Assembly: GCF_001854325.1 (NCBI RefSeq)
Contig: NZ_CP017755.1
Coordinates: forward strand, 558,001 to 622,000
Length of the DNA: 64,000 nucleotides
From: Cupriavidus malaysiensis
Lineage (GTDB): Bacteria > Pseudomonadota > Gammaproteobacteria > Burkholderiales > Burkholderiaceae
Reading direction: 5' to 3'
The position numbers and the translations under genes were made by a program. Shown in pieces: positions 39,616 to 49,831 of the stretch (position 1 is its first letter; each line of letters opens with the position of its first letter). The notes beneath the pieces were generated by a model that worked only from the letters and a program-made list of their open reading frames with translations, was not told where the DNA came from and did not search any database.

Positions 39616-41366
39616 ACGCCCCCCTGCCCGCATTCGCCTCCCGGCCCGGTCCCGGCGAGGGCGGCGCGCGCGACACGCTGCGCCACCAGCTGGTGTGGAA
39701 CCGGCTGCTGTCGGTGGTCGAGGAACAGGCGCAGACCCTGATCCGCACCGCCTTCGGCACCTCCACGCGCGAAGCCGGCGACCTTTCGGCCGGCGTGTTC
39801 CTGCCCGACGGGCGCATGGTCGCCCAGGCCGTCACCGGCACGCCCGGCCACGTCAACTCCATGGCCGAGTCGGTCAGGCATTTCCTGCTGGCTTTTCCCA
39901 CCGCGCAGATGCGCGCCGGCGACGTCTACCTGACCAACGACCCGTGGAAGGGCACCGGGCACCTGTTCGACATGACCATGGTGACGCCGGTGCTGCGCCA
40001 GGGCGAGGTGGTCGCGCTGTTCGCCTCGACGCTGCACGTGGTGGACATCGGCGGCATCGGCGCGGGCCCGGACGGCACGCAGGTGTACCACGAGGGCCTG
40101 TTCCTGCCGATCCTGAAGCTGTTCGAGGCGGGCGAGCCGAACCGGGCGGTGTTCGATATCGTGCGCGCCAATGTGCGCGAGCCGGTGCAGGTGGTGGGCG
40201 ACCTGCACGCGCTGGTGGCCTGCAACGAGATCGGCGCGCGGCGCCTGCTGGCCTTGTTCGACGAGTTCGGCCTGGCCTCGCTGCAGCCGGCCGGCGAGTA
40301 CATCATCGCGCGCTCGGCCCAGGCCATGCGCGAGGCCATCGCCGCCTGGCCGCAGGGCAGCTGGGAAACCAGCATGACCATCGACGGCTACGAGTCGCCG
40401 CTGACCCTGCGCGCGCGCCTGACCATCTCCGGCGAGGGTATCCGCGTCGATTTCGCCGGCTCGTCGCCGATGGTGGCACGCGGCATCAATGTGCCCAAGG
40501 CCTATACCGATGCCTATACCTCCTTCGGCGTGCGCTGCCTGATCGGCGCCGACATTCCCAACAACGCCGGCTCGCTGGCGCCGGTGCAGGTGCTGGCGCC
40601 GGAGGGCTCGATCCTCAACGCGCCCTTTCCCGCCGCCGTGACCGCGCGCCATATCGTCGGCCAGATGTTGCCCGACGTGGTGTTCGGCTGCCTGCGCCAG
40701 GCCCGTGCCGAGGCGGTGCCCGCCGAGGGCGCTTCCAGCTTGTGGAACCTGCAGCTCTCCGGCGGCCAGCCGCTGGCCGGTGACGCCGCCGGCGCGCTGA
40801 TGCGCAGCCGGCCCTTCGCCATCACCAGCTTCTCCACCGGCGGCACCGGCGCGCGCCCCGGCAAGGACGGCCTGTCGACCACCTCGTTCCCGAGCGGCGT
40901 GCGCAATGTCTCGGTGGAGGTGCTGGAAACCGTAAGCCCGCTGGTGTTCTGGCGCAAGGAGTACCGCCCCGACTCGGGCGGCGCCGGGCAGTGGCGCGGC
41001 GGCCTGGGCCAGGTCATCGAGGTGGCGCACGGCGACGGCGAGCCGATGGTGCTGGCCGCCGCCTGGGACCGCCTGCTGTACCCGGCGCGCGGCGCCGATG
41101 GCGGCGAGGCCGGCGCGCCCGGCACGGTGGCGCTGGCCTCGGGCACGCCGCTGCGCGGCAAGGGCCGCCAGGTGGTGCCGGCCGGCGAGCGCCTGGTGGT
41201 GCAGACGCCGGGCGGCGGCGGCATCGGCGCGCCGGCCCGGCGCGAGCCGGCACGCCTGGCCGCAGACGTGCGCAACGGCCTGGTCAGCGCGGCCGCGGCG
41301 CACGCCCGCTACGGCGCGCCTGGTAGTGCCAGCGGCGCTGAGGCCGTGCCGCAGGGAGGCGCCTGA
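39612..41366 (+). CDS. hyuB: hydantoinase B/oxoprolinase family protein
   Basis: 584 aa. Family blocks: LVWNRLLSVVEEQAQTLIRTAFG, ESVRHFLLAFP, NDPWKGTGHLFDMTMVTPV, IDFAGSSP-like VDFAGSSPMVARGINVPKAYTD, and FSTGGTGARPGKDGLSTTSFPSG. It forms the hydrolytic partner of HyuA. Followed after 126 bp by a peptide-type ABC importer on the same strand, very likely one operon. Confidence 0.92.
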   Translation: MNAPLPAFASRPGPGEGGARDTLRHQLVWNRLLSVVEEQAQTLIRTAFGTSTREAGDLSAGVFLPDGRMVAQAVTGTPGHVNSMAESVRHFLLAFPTAQMRAGDVYLTNDPWKGTGHLFDMTMVTPVLRQGEVVALFASTLHVVDIGGIGAGPDGTQVYHEGLFLPILKLFEAGEPNRAVFDIVRANVREPVQVVGDLHALVACNEIGARRLLALFDEFGLASLQPAGEYIIARSAQAMREAIAAWPQGSWETSMTIDGYESPLTLRARLTISGEGIRVDFAGSSPMVARGINVPKAYTDAYTSFGVRCLIGADIPNNAGSLAPVQVLAPEGSILNAPFPAAVTARHIVGQMLPDVVFGCLRQARAEAVPAEGASSLWNLQLSGGQPLAGDAAGALMRSRPFAITSFSTGGTGARPGKDGLSTTSFPSGVRNVSVEVLETVSPLVFWRKEYRPDSGGAGQWRGGLGQVIEVAHGDGEPMVLAAAWDRLLYPARGADGGEAGAPGTVALASGTPLRGKGRQVVPAGERLVVQTPGGGGIGAPARREPARLAADVRNGLVSAAAAHARYGAPGSASGAEAVPQGGA

Positions 41367-41492
41367 CCCACGCTCCCACGCAAACCGATGCAGCGGCCGC
41401 GTGTTCCGCGGCCGCGCCGATCCGACTCACCCAGCCAGCCTTGCTGGCCCCAAGCGTGATTCCACGCATGGTCCCACGCTGAACTCTTGCCG

Positions 41493-43133
41493 ATGACCCG
41501 AGTTTTCCTGCCCGCGCGCGCGCTGCGCCGCACCCTCCTGCCGCTGATCGCCGGCAGCTTCGCCGTCGCGGCCAGCGCCGCCACCGCTGCTACCACCGCC
41601 GCCGTGCCCGGCGCGCCCTCCGCCCAGCCGGTGCGCGGCGGCACCTTGACGCTGCTGCTGAACTACGAGCCACCGACCTTGGTGTCGCTGGCCAACGTGG
41701 CCACGCCGGCGCTGAGCGTCAGCGCCAAGGTGACCGAGGGCCTGCTGGCCTACGGCTACGACCTGACGCCGCGCCCGCAGCTTGCCACCGCCTGGCAGGT
41801 CAGCGCGGACGGCAAGCAGTACACCTTCCAGTTGCGCCGCGGCGTCAAGTGGCACGACGGCAAGGACTTCACGGCGGCCGACGTCGCCTTCTCCATCCAG
41901 TTGCTGAAGAAGGTGCACCCGCGCGGCAGCAGCACCTTCGCCAACGTCACCGAGGTGCGCACGCCCGATCCGTACACCGCGGTGATCGTGCTGTCCAGGC
42001 CCGCGCCCTACCTGATCAAGGCGCTCGCCGCGACCGAGTCGCCGATCGTGCCCAAGCACCTCTACGAGCACGCCGACCCGGTCTCCAACCCGTACAACGG
42101 CGCGCCGGTAGGCACCGGGCCCTATCGCTTCAAGGAGTGGGTGCGCGGCAGCCACATCGTCTACGAGCGCAACCCCGACTACTGGGACAAGCCCAAGCCC
42201 TACGTCGACCGCCTCGTGGTCAAGTTCATTCCCGACCCGGCCGCACGCGCCATCGCCTTCGAGACCGGCGCGGTCGACCTCGGCTACCGCACGCCGGTGC
42301 CGCTGTCGGACCTGGCGCGCCTGAAGACGGTGCCGGGCCTGGTCTTCGAGACCAAGGGCAACAGCTACTCGTTCAACGTGACGCGGCTGGAGTTCAACCT
42401 CGACAATCCCTACTTCAAGAACCTCAAGGTGCGCCAGGCGGTGGCGCAGGCGGTCAACCGCGACGTGGTGCTGAAGACCGTCTACTACGGCTACGGCACC
42501 CGCACCGCCTCGCCCATCGCGCCGGGCCTGTCGGCCTTCCACGACGGCGCGCCGACGCCTTACCCCTTCGACATCCAGGCCGCCAACCGCCTGCTCGACG
42601 AGGCCGGCTATGCACGCCAGGGTTCGGCGCCGCGCTTCCGCGTGACGCTCGACTACAACCCGATCGGCGAGGACGGCAAGCGCCTGGCGGACTATCTGCG
42701 CTCGGCGCTGGGGCGCGTGGGCATCGAGGTGGCGATCCGCTCGCAGGACCTGCCGGCCTTCGTCAAGCGCATCTACACCGACCGCGACTTCGACTTCACC
42801 GTCAACGGCGCCAGCAACCTGTTCGACCCCACGGTCGGCGTGCAGCGCCTGTACTGGTCGAAGAACTTCAAGAAGGGCGTGCCCTTCTCGAATGGCACGC
42901 ACTATGCCAATGCGGAGGTGGACAAGCTGCTGGAAGAGGCTGCCGTGGAGAACGAGCCGGCGCGGCGCGTGACGCTGTTCCGCCAGTTCCAGCAGATCGT
43001 CGGACGCGAGGTGCCTGACCTGAACCTGGTCTCGCCGCAGTTCATCACCATCGCCAACAAGCGCGTGCACGACCACTCGCTGACCGCGGACGGCGTCGAG
43101 TCCAACCTGGCCGACGTCTACCTGGACAAGTAG
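41493..43133 (+). CDS. peptide-type ABC transporter substrate-binding protein (importer 1)
   Basis: 546 aa from ATG 41493. After a signal peptide (to about residue 35) come GGTLTLLLNYEPPTLVS, the family 5 signature FQLRRGVKWHDGKDFTAADV, VGTGPYRFKEW and NPDYWDKPKPYVDRL. Family 5 proteins bind di- and oligopeptides, glutathione, nickel complexes or opines. It starts importer 1 (SBP, two permeases, two ATPases), right after hyuAB, so its ligand probably feeds those enzymes. Confidence 0.9.
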   Translation: MTRVFLPARALRRTLLPLIAGSFAVAASAATAATTAAVPGAPSAQPVRGGTLTLLLNYEPPTLVSLANVATPALSVSAKVTEGLLAYGYDLTPRPQLATAWQVSADGKQYTFQLRRGVKWHDGKDFTAADVAFSIQLLKKVHPRGSSTFANVTEVRTPDPYTAVIVLSRPAPYLIKALAATESPIVPKHLYEHADPVSNPYNGAPVGTGPYRFKEWVRGSHIVYERNPDYWDKPKPYVDRLVVKFIPDPAARAIAFETGAVDLGYRTPVPLSDLARLKTVPGLVFETKGNSYSFNVTRLEFNLDNPYFKNLKVRQAVAQAVNRDVVLKTVYYGYGTRTASPIAPGLSAFHDGAPTPYPFDIQAANRLLDEAGYARQGSAPRFRVTLDYNPIGEDGKRLADYLRSALGRVGIEVAIRSQDLPAFVKRIYTDRDFDFTVNGASNLFDPTVGVQRLYWSKNFKKGVPFSNGTHYANAEVDKLLEEAAVENEPARRVTLFRQFQQIVGREVPDLNLVSPQFITIANKRVHDHSLTADGVESNLADVYLDK

Positions 43134-43140
43134 GGCGGCC

Positions 43141-44193
43141 ATGCCTAGCGAAGCGCAATCGCCGACCGCCGCGCCCGGCGCGCCTGCCGCGCCTGTCACC
43201 GCGCCCGCCACCCCGGCGCGCCGCGTCGCCGCGGTGCTGCGGCGGGTGCTGTGGCGCGCGCTGCCGACCGCACTGCTGGTGGTGGTGTTCAACTTCCTGC
43301 TGCTGCAGCTCGCCCCGGGCGACGCCGCCGACGTGCTGGCCGGCGAGTCCGGTTCGGCCACCGAGGCCACCATGGCCCTGCTGCGCGCGCGTTTCGGCCT
43401 GGACCAGCCCTTGCTGCACCGCCTGCTGGGCTACCTGTGGGGGCTGGCACATCTCGACCTGGGCTTCTCGCCGCGCTACAACATGCCGGTGGCGGACATG
43501 ATCCTGGCCCGCCTGCCCAATACGCTGCTGCTGACCGGCGCCGCGCTGACCTTGGCGCTCGCGCTCGGCGTGGCCGCCGGCACCGTGATGGCGGCGCGCG
43601 CGGGCGGCTGGACCGATCGCCTGCTGTCCCTGTCCGCGCTGCTGCTGTACTCGGTGCCGGGCTTCTGGATCGGCCTGATGGCCATCGTGCTGTTCTCGGT
43701 GCGGCTGGGCTGGCTGCCGAGCGAGGGCACCGCCACCATCGGCGCCGGCCTGGGCGGGCTGGCGCACGCCGCCGACGTGGCGCGCCACCTGCTGCTGCCG
43801 GCGCTGGCCATGGCCTCCTTCTATATCGCCATCTACGCGCGCCTGACGCGTGCGGCCATGCTGGAGGTGCAGCGGCTGGACTTCGTGCGCACGGCGCAGG
43901 CCAAGGGCCTGCATCCGTGGCGCGTGACGCTGCGCCACGTGCTGCGCAACGCGCTGCTGCCGATCACCACCTTGGCCGGCATGCACTTCGGCGCGCTGCT
44001 GGGCGGCACGGTGGTGGTGGAGACCGTGTTCAGCTGGCCCGGCCTCGGCCGCCTGGCGCTGGAGGCGGTGCTGGCGCGCGATTTCCCTGTGCTGCTCGGC
44101 GTGCTGCTGCTGTCGTCCTTCCTGGTGGTGCTGGCCAATGTGCTGGTCGACCTGCTGCAGGCCTGGCTCGATCCGCGCATCAAGGCGGCGTGA
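43141..44193 (+). CDS. ABC transporter permease, DppB-like (importer 1)
   Basis: 350 aa, starting 7 bp after the SBP stop. An Ala/Pro-rich N-terminus precedes six membrane helices. LAPGDAADVLAGESGS and LRARFGLDQPLLHRLLGYLWGL are typical of DppB/GsiC, and the ATPase-coupling EAA loop is near FVRTAQAKGLHPWRVTLRHVLRNALLP. Confidence 0.92.
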   Translation: MPSEAQSPTAAPGAPAAPVTAPATPARRVAAVLRRVLWRALPTALLVVVFNFLLLQLAPGDAADVLAGESGSATEATMALLRARFGLDQPLLHRLLGYLWGLAHLDLGFSPRYNMPVADMILARLPNTLLLTGAALTLALALGVAAGTVMAARAGGWTDRLLSLSALLLYSVPGFWIGLMAIVLFSVRLGWLPSEGTATIGAGLGGLAHAADVARHLLLPALAMASFYIAIYARLTRAAMLEVQRLDFVRTAQAKGLHPWRVTLRHVLRNALLPITTLAGMHFGALLGGTVVVETVFSWPGLGRLALEAVLARDFPVLLGVLLLSSFLVVLANVLVDLLQAWLDPRIKAA

Positions 44194-44264
44194 GGCGCGC
44201 CGCCGCGCCCCTGCATCGCCACCATCCCCATCTCCATCCCCGTCACCGCAAGGAGCAAGACCCG

Positions 44265-45185
44265 ATGGCGAAACCGATTCCTGTTCCCGCCGGCGCGGCC
44301 ACCATCGCGGTGGCCGGCACCGCCCCGGCGCCGTTGCCCGCCGCGGCCGCGCGCAGCGGCGCGCTGCGCATCTTCCTGCGCAACCCGGCCGGCGTCGCCG
44401 GCCTGCTGGTGCTGCTGGCGCTGGGCCTGCTCGCGCTGCTGGCCGGGCACCTGTTCCCCGGCGATCCGCTCGACATGGTGGCGCAGCCCTTCCTGTGGCC
44501 GGGCGCCGATCCGGCCTATCCGCTCGGCACCGACTCGCTCGGGCGCGACGTGCTGGCCGGCATCGTGCACGGCGCGCGCGTGTCGCTGCTGGTCGGCCTG
44601 GCCGCGGCCGCGCTCAGCCTGGTCATCGGCACCGTGGTGGGCGCGCTGGCGGGCTACTTCGGCGGCCTCGCCGACGCGCTGCTGACACGCCTGGTCGAAC
44701 TGGTGCAGACGGTGCCCGGCTTCCTGCTGGTGATCGTCATCGTGGCCATCGCCGGGCCCTCGGTGAGCACCATCGCGCTGGCGATCGGGCTGGCCTCATG
44801 GCCCACGGTGGCGCGCCTGGTGCGCGCCGAGTTCCGTACGCTGCGCGAGGCCGACTTCGTGCTGGCCGCGCGCAGCCTGGGCTATCGCAGCCGCCGCATC
44901 ATCTTCGCCGAGATCCTGCCCAATGCGCTGCCGCCGGTGATCGTCACCATCTCGGTGATGGTGGCCAGCGCCATCCTGATCGAGTCGGCGCTGTCCTTCC
45001 TCGGCATGGGCGATCCGAACGTGGTGAGCTGGGGCAGCATGATCGGCGCCGGACGCGAGGTGCTGCGCAGCGCCTGGTACCTGACCGCCTTGCCGGGCGG
45101 CGCCATCATCGTCGCCGTGCTGTCGCTCAACCTGGTCGGCGATGCCCTCAACGACGCCCTCAATCCGCGCCTGCGCCAAGCATGA
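44265..45185 (+). CDS. ABC transporter permease, DppC-like (importer 1)
   Basis: 306 aa from ATG 44265, with AGGAG upstream. DppC/GsiD features: FLRNPAGVAGLLVLL, YPLGTDSLGRDVLAGIVHGARVSLLVG, the EAA loop ADFVLAARSLGYRSRRIIFAEILPN and SALSFLGMGDPNVVSWGSM. It pairs with the DppB-like subunit in the membrane. Confidence 0.92.
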   Translation: MAKPIPVPAGAATIAVAGTAPAPLPAAAARSGALRIFLRNPAGVAGLLVLLALGLLALLAGHLFPGDPLDMVAQPFLWPGADPAYPLGTDSLGRDVLAGIVHGARVSLLVGLAAAALSLVIGTVVGALAGYFGGLADALLTRLVELVQTVPGFLLVIVIVAIAGPSVSTIALAIGLASWPTVARLVRAEFRTLREADFVLAARSLGYRSRRIIFAEILPNALPPVIVTISVMVASAILIESALSFLGMGDPNVVSWGSMIGAGREVLRSAWYLTALPGGAIIVAVLSLNLVGDALNDALNPRLRQA

Positions 45186-45240
45186 ACCACACCATCGACC
45201 CCCATGGCGGCGCCCGCCGCCGCCCACTCCGGAGCCAGCG

Positions 45241-46296
45241 ATGAGCGCGCTGCTGGAAGTCGAAGGCCTGCGCATCGCTTTCGGTGCGCAGCCGGTGGTG
45301 CATGCGCTGAACTTCGCCGTCGAGGCCGGGCAGACACTGGCCCTGGTCGGCGAGTCCGGCTGCGGCAAGTCGGCCACGGCACTGGCGCTGATGCAATTGC
45401 TGCCCCGGCCCGGACACATTGCCGCCGGCAGCGTGCGGCTCGACGGCCGCGAGCTGCTCGGGCTGCCGCCGGCGGCACTGCGCGCGCTGCGCGGGCGCGA
45501 CATCGGCATGGTGTTCCAGGAGCCGATGAGCGCGCTCAATCCGGTGCAGACCATCGGCGCGCAGATCGCCGAGGTGCTGCATTGCCACCAGCGCCTGTCA
45601 CGCCGCGCGGCGCGTGCCCGCGCGGTGGAGCTGCTCGACCTGGTGCGCCTGCCCGAGCCGGCGCGCCAGCACGATGCCTATCCGCACCAGCTCTCGGGCG
45701 GGCAGCGCCAACGCGCGATGATCGCCATGGCGATCGCCTGCGGGCCGCGCCTGCTGATCGCCGACGAGCCCACTACCGCGCTCGACGTCACCATCCAGGC
45801 GGAGATCCTCGGCCTGCTCGACCGGCTGCGCCGCGAGCTGTCGATGGCGCTGCTGCTGATCACGCACGATCTCGGCCTGGTGGCACAGTGGGCCGACCGC
45901 GTGGTGGTGATGTACGCCGGACGCAAGATGGAGGAGGGCGGGGCGCAGGCGCTGTTCGCCGCGCCCGCCCACCCCTATACGCGCGGCCTGCTGCGCGCCT
46001 CGCTGCGCCTGGCGCAGCAGCGCTTCTACCGCGACGGCCCGCTCGACGAGATCCCCGGCAGCGTTTCCTCGGCCGCGCAGGCCAGCGGCTGTCCGTTCGC
46101 GCCACGCTGTGCCCAGGCGGAGACCGGCTGCGGCGCGAGTCCGCCCGAGCCGCGGCCGCTGCCGGGCGGCGCGGCCGATGCCCGCCTGGTGGCCTGCGTG
46201 CCGGTCCTGCGCGCGGCGGCAGCGTCGGCGCCCGCGCCCGCGCCTGTACCTGTACCTGTACCGGCTGGCACATCCCTCTCCACTGCGCTGGCCTGA
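45241..46296 (+). CDS. ABC transporter ATP-binding protein, DppD-like (importer 1)
   Basis: 351 aa. Walker [13 protein letters not shown], signature [17 protein letters not shown], Walker [14 protein letters not shown], and the oligopeptide-type C-terminal extension with cysteines ([15 protein letters not shown]) that in this family can hold an iron-sulfur cluster. The tail carries a Pro-Ala then Pro-Val repeat ([13 protein letters not shown]) from a short DNA repeat at about 46231-46262. Confidence 0.92.
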   Translation: MSALLEVEGLRIAFGAQPVVHALNFAVEAGQTLALVGESGCGKSATALALMQLLPRPGHIAAGSVRLDGRELLGLPPAALRALRGRDIGMVFQEPMSALNPVQTIGAQIAEVLHCHQRLSRRAARARAVELLDLVRLPEPARQHDAYPHQLSGGQRQRAMIAMAIACGPRLLIADEPTTALDVTIQAEILGLLDRLRRELSMALLLITHDLGLVAQWADRVVVMYAGRKMEEGGAQALFAAPAHPYTRGLLRASLRLAQQRFYRDGPLDEIPGSVSSAAQASGCPFAPRCAQAETGCGASPPEPRPLPGGAADARLVACVPVLRAAAASAPAPAPVPVPVPAGTSLSTALA

Positions 46297-46305
46297 CCTG
46301 CCTCT

Positions 46306-47079
46306 ATGTCTTCCTTGCTCTCGGTGCAGGACCTGCACGTGCACCACATTCGCCGCGGCGAATCCATCCATGCCGTGCGCGGCGTGTCCTTCACGCTCGC
46401 GGCCGGCGAAACGCTCGGGCTGGTCGGCGAATCGGGCTGCGGCAAGTCCACGCTCGGCAAGGCCATCCTGCAGCTGCTGCCGGCCAGCGCCGGGCAGGTG
46501 CGGCTGGACGGCGCCGAGCTGGGCACGCTGGCACCCGCGGCGCTGCGCGCGCTGCGCCCGCGCATGCAGATGATCTTCCAGGATGCGCAGGCCTCGCTGA
46601 ATCCGCGCCGCACCGTCGGCGACGCGCTCGACACCCTGCTGCGCGTGCACGGTGAGCGCGATGCGCGCCTGCGCCGGCAGGCCGTGCTGGCCATGCTCGA
46701 CCGGGTCGGCCTGCCGGCCGGCGCGCTGGCGCGCTACCCGCATGAGTTTTCCGGCGGGCAGCGCCAGCGCATCGGCATCGCCCGCGCGCTGCTGCTGCGC
46801 CCGGCGCTGGTGGTCTGCGACGAACCGGTGTCGGCTCTCGACGTGTCGATCCAGGCGCAGATCCTCAACCTGCTGGTCGAGTTGAAGGCAGAGTTCGGCC
46901 TGGCCTACCTGTTCATCTCGCACGACCTGGCGGTGGTGCGCTACCTGGCCGACCGGGTGATGGTGATGCAGGCCGGGCGCATCGTCGACGGCGGCGCGCA
47001 GCCGGAGTTCTGGCAGGCGCCGTCGCATCCCTATACGCGCGCGCTGATCGCCGCCGCGCCCGATGCCGCCGGTCCATAG
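46306..47079 (+). CDS. ABC transporter ATP-binding protein, DppF-like (importer 1)
   Basis: 257 aa, 9 bp after the DppD-like gene. Walker [13 protein letters not shown], signature [15 protein letters not shown], Walker B LVVCDEPVSALDVS. It lacks the longer C-terminal oligopeptide extension of many DppF proteins. Its stop lies inside a 14-bp tandem repeat. Confidence 0.92.
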   Translation: MSSLLSVQDLHVHHIRRGESIHAVRGVSFTLAAGETLGLVGESGCGKSTLGKAILQLLPASAGQVRLDGAELGTLAPAALRALRPRMQMIFQDAQASLNPRRTVGDALDTLLRVHGERDARLRRQAVLAMLDRVGLPAGALARYPHEFSGGQRQRIGIARALLLRPALVVCDEPVSALDVSIQAQILNLLVELKAEFGLAYLFISHDLAVVRYLADRVMVMQAGRIVDGGAQPEFWQAPSHPYTRALIAAAPDAAGP

Positions 47080-47120
47080 CCGCCGGTCCACAGCCGCCGA
47101 TCCATAGCCGCCGGCCGCTG
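47065..47120. repeat. 14-bp tandem repeat at the end of importer 1
   Basis: GCCGCCGGTCCATA (47065), GCCGCCGGTCCACA (47079) and GCCGCCGATCCATA (47093) are followed by a degenerate fourth unit to 47120. The first unit contains the stop codon of the ATPase gene. Confidence 0.75.
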
Positions 47121-47141
47121 GCTGCAGGCCGGTGCGCGCCG

Positions 47142-47195
47142 GCATGAGCAAATCCGGAATCCTTCGTTGGGATGGCAGGCTTGTCTGCTTAGACT
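47142..47195 (+). promoter_or_regulatory. LysR-type element and promoter of importer 2
   Basis: 47142-47168 shows GCAT-N10-GGAA-N3-TTCGTT with the same 27-bp length as before hyuA. CTTAGACT (47188-47195), 19 bp further, is a plausible -10. AAGGAG and GAGG precede the ATG at 47229. Confidence 0.65.
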
Positions 47196-47228
47196 TTTCC
47201 CCACGTTATTGCAAAGGAGTCGAGGATC

Positions 47229-48866
47229 ATGGCGGTTGGGTTGTTGTCGCGCATCGCGCGGGGCCTGCGCGCGCAGCGCGGCCGGCGCACGGGCCTGCGC
47301 CTGTCGGCGCTGGCGGGGGCCGGCTTGCTGGCGTGGGGTGTGGTGGCCGGTGGCACGGCGATGGCGCAGGCCAAGCCGAAGAGTGGCGGCACGCTGGTGG
47401 TGGGCCAGTACCAGGAGCCCACCGTCTACGACCCGAACCGGCAGTATTCTTGGGAGACCTACCGCGTCGACAAGCACATCTACGAGTCGCTGCTGGCCGA
47501 GGACCTGTCCCATCCGGCCAAGGCGGGACCGCCGCCGCTGGTGCCGGCGCTGGCCACCGCCTGGCAGGCCAGCCCCGATGCGCGCACCTTCACCTTCCAG
47601 TTGCGCCGCGGCGTCAAGTTCCATGATGGCACCGATTTCAATGCCCAGGCGGTGCGCTTCAACGTGCGCCGTTTCACCGATCCCGCCTTCGAGTACTACG
47701 ACGTGCGCGCGGCGGCGACCATGAAGCCGGTCTACGGCAACCTGCAGGAGCTGAAGGTCGTCGACGACTACACCGTACAGTTCGTCTTCAAGGGACCGTT
47801 CACCGATTTCCCGCGGCTGCTGCCGCAAGGCAACTACGTTTCCGGCATCTTCAGCCCGGAGGCGCTGAAGAAGTACGGCCAGGACGGGCTGGCGCTGCAC
47901 CCGACCGGCACCGGACCCTACAAGTTCGTCGAGCGCGTGCACGGCGAGAAGACCGTGCTGGTGCGCAACGAGCAGTATTGGGGCCCGCGTCCGCTGCTCG
48001 ACCGCATCATCTTCCGTCCCATCCAGGACGACGCGACCCGCCTGGCGGCGCTGCGCTCGGGCGAGATCGATATCCTCACGCGCGTGCCGGCCGATGCCGC
48101 CGACGGCCTGGAGAAGAGTGGCTACACCGTACACGACAGCACCACCGCCGGCGAACTGTTCCTGAGCTGGAACTACCGCAATCCCTACACCAGCAAGCTC
48201 GCGGTGCGGCAGGCGGTGCTGCTGGCGATCGACCGCGAGGGATTGGCGCGCACCATCTTCAAGGGCCGCGCGCAGGCCGCCTACAGCCTCTACAACATCG
48301 GCAACAGCGCCTACGATCCGGCCCAGCGCGACTATCCCTACGATCCGGTGCGCGCGCGCAAGCTGCTGCAGCAGGCCGGCTACAAGGACGGCGAGGTCCA
48401 CTTCACCATCATCACCGACGTGGCCAACCAGCCGTCGATCGAATGGATCCAGCGCGATCTCGCCAAGGTCGGTATCAAGGTCGACGTGGTCTCGCAGGAG
48501 TGGCTCACCTACACCAGCAAGCTGGCCAACCTGGCGCCGGAGACCGGCCTGTTCACCATGGAGTGGGGCTTCGTCACGCCCTACTGGTTGAAGCTGGCCT
48601 ACGACGGCTACGTGGTCACGCGCGGCGGCGGCGAGAAGGTGGTCGACCCGGCGGTGGCGCAGGCGATCGCCAAGGCCACCGCGCAGACCAGCGAAGGCGC
48701 GGCGCTGGCGGCCTGGAAGCAGGCCAACGGGCTGGCGCAGCGCGAGGCCCTGTTCGTGCCGCTGGTGACTTTCCGCAACCACTTCGCCAGCAGCCCCAAG
48801 GTGCAGGGCTTCAACGTGCCGGCGCAGAACTTCTACGACCTGACCCGGGTCTCGCTGCAGAAATGA
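47229..48866 (+). CDS. peptide-type ABC transporter substrate-binding protein (importer 2)
   Basis: 545 aa. A long signal peptide (to about residue 47, AMAQA) precedes GGTLVVGQYQEPTVYDPNR, FQLRRGVKFHDGTDFNAQAV, PTGTGPYKFVERV and RNPYTSKLAVRQAVLLAIDREGLA. Family 5 SBP. First gene of importer 2 and under its own LysR-type element. Its stop overlaps the permease start (ATGA). Confidence 0.9.
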   Translation: MAVGLLSRIARGLRAQRGRRTGLRLSALAGAGLLAWGVVAGGTAMAQAKPKSGGTLVVGQYQEPTVYDPNRQYSWETYRVDKHIYESLLAEDLSHPAKAGPPPLVPALATAWQASPDARTFTFQLRRGVKFHDGTDFNAQAVRFNVRRFTDPAFEYYDVRAAATMKPVYGNLQELKVVDDYTVQFVFKGPFTDFPRLLPQGNYVSGIFSPEALKKYGQDGLALHPTGTGPYKFVERVHGEKTVLVRNEQYWGPRPLLDRIIFRPIQDDATRLAALRSGEIDILTRVPADAADGLEKSGYTVHDSTTAGELFLSWNYRNPYTSKLAVRQAVLLAIDREGLARTIFKGRAQAAYSLYNIGNSAYDPAQRDYPYDPVRARKLLQQAGYKDGEVHFTIITDVANQPSIEWIQRDLAKVGIKVDVVSQEWLTYTSKLANLAPETGLFTMEWGFVTPYWLKLAYDGYVVTRGGGEKVVDPAVAQAIAKATAQTSEGAALAAWKQANGLAQREALFVPLVTFRNHFASSPKVQGFNVPAQNFYDLTRVSLQK

Positions 48867-49831
48867 GCCGCGCCATCGTGCTGCGCCTGCTGCAGGCCCT
48901 GCCCATCTTCCTGGTGGTCTCGGTGCTGGTGTTCCTGGCTGCCCATGCCGGCGGCGGCGATCCCATCACCAATGCGCTGGGCGGCACGCTGACGCAGGAT
49001 TCGCTCGACGCCATCCGGCGCGAGTACGGGCTCGACCGCCCGGTCTGGGTGCAGTACGGCCTCTGGCTGCAGCACCTGGCCGCCGGCGACTGGGGCACTT
49101 CGCTGGTGCTGCGCACGCCGGTGTTCGAGGTGCTGGGGCGCAGCTTCGCCAACACGCTGGTGCTGGCCGGGGCGGCGGTGCTGCTGTGCCTGGCCGGGGG
49201 CGTGGCGGTGGGGGTGGCCAGCGGCCTGCGGCGCGGCACCTGGCTGGACGGCGCCGCCATGCTGCTGATCCAGGTCGGGCACAACTTCCCGGTGTTCTGG
49301 TCGGGACTGCTGCTGATCTGGGTGTTCGGCGTCAAGCTGCAGTGGTTCCCGGTCTCGGGCATGTACGACATGCGCGGCGAGCAGGACTGGCCCGACCTGC
49401 TGCACCACCTGGTGCTGCCGGCGCTGTCGGCCGCGCTGATCTCCATGCTGGTGCTGGCGCAGCTGGTGCGCGCGCAGGTCATCGAGATCCTCGGCTCCGA
49501 CTACCTGCGCACTTTCCGCGCCCAGGGGCTGCCGCGGCGCGTGCTGCTGGGGCGCCACCTGGGCCGCAACCTGCTGCCGCCGGTGCTCAATGTCACCGGG
49601 CTGCAGATCGGCTACCTGCTGTCCGGCGTGATCTTCGTCGAGAACGTCTTCAACTGGCCGGGCATCGGCACCCAGCTCTACAACGCCGCCGCCGGCAAGG
49701 ACTATCCGATGATCCAGGCCGGCGTGATGCTGGTGACGGCGTGCTTCATCGCCGTCAACCTGGCCACCGACATCGCGCTCGACCTGCTCAATCCGCGCCT
49801 GCGCGGGGGCGTCGCACAGGGGCAGCCGTGA
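48863..49831 (+). CDS. ABC transporter permease, DppB-like (importer 2)
   Basis: 322 aa. ATGA overlap with the SBP gene. LRLLQALPIFLVVSVLVFLA, RREYGLDRPVWVQYGLWLQHLAAGDWGTSL and the EAA loop YLRTFRAQGLPRRVLLGRHLGRNLLPPVLN identify a DppB-type permease with six membrane helices. Confidence 0.92.
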   Translation: MSRAIVLRLLQALPIFLVVSVLVFLAAHAGGGDPITNALGGTLTQDSLDAIRREYGLDRPVWVQYGLWLQHLAAGDWGTSLVLRTPVFEVLGRSFANTLVLAGAAVLLCLAGGVAVGVASGLRRGTWLDGAAMLLIQVGHNFPVFWSGLLLIWVFGVKLQWFPVSGMYDMRGEQDWPDLLHHLVLPALSAALISMLVLAQLVRAQVIEILGSDYLRTFRAQGLPRRVLLGRHLGRNLLPPVLNVTGLQIGYLLSGVIFVENVFNWPGIGTQLYNAAAGKDYPMIQAGVMLVTACFIAVNLATDIALDLLNPRLRGGVAQGQP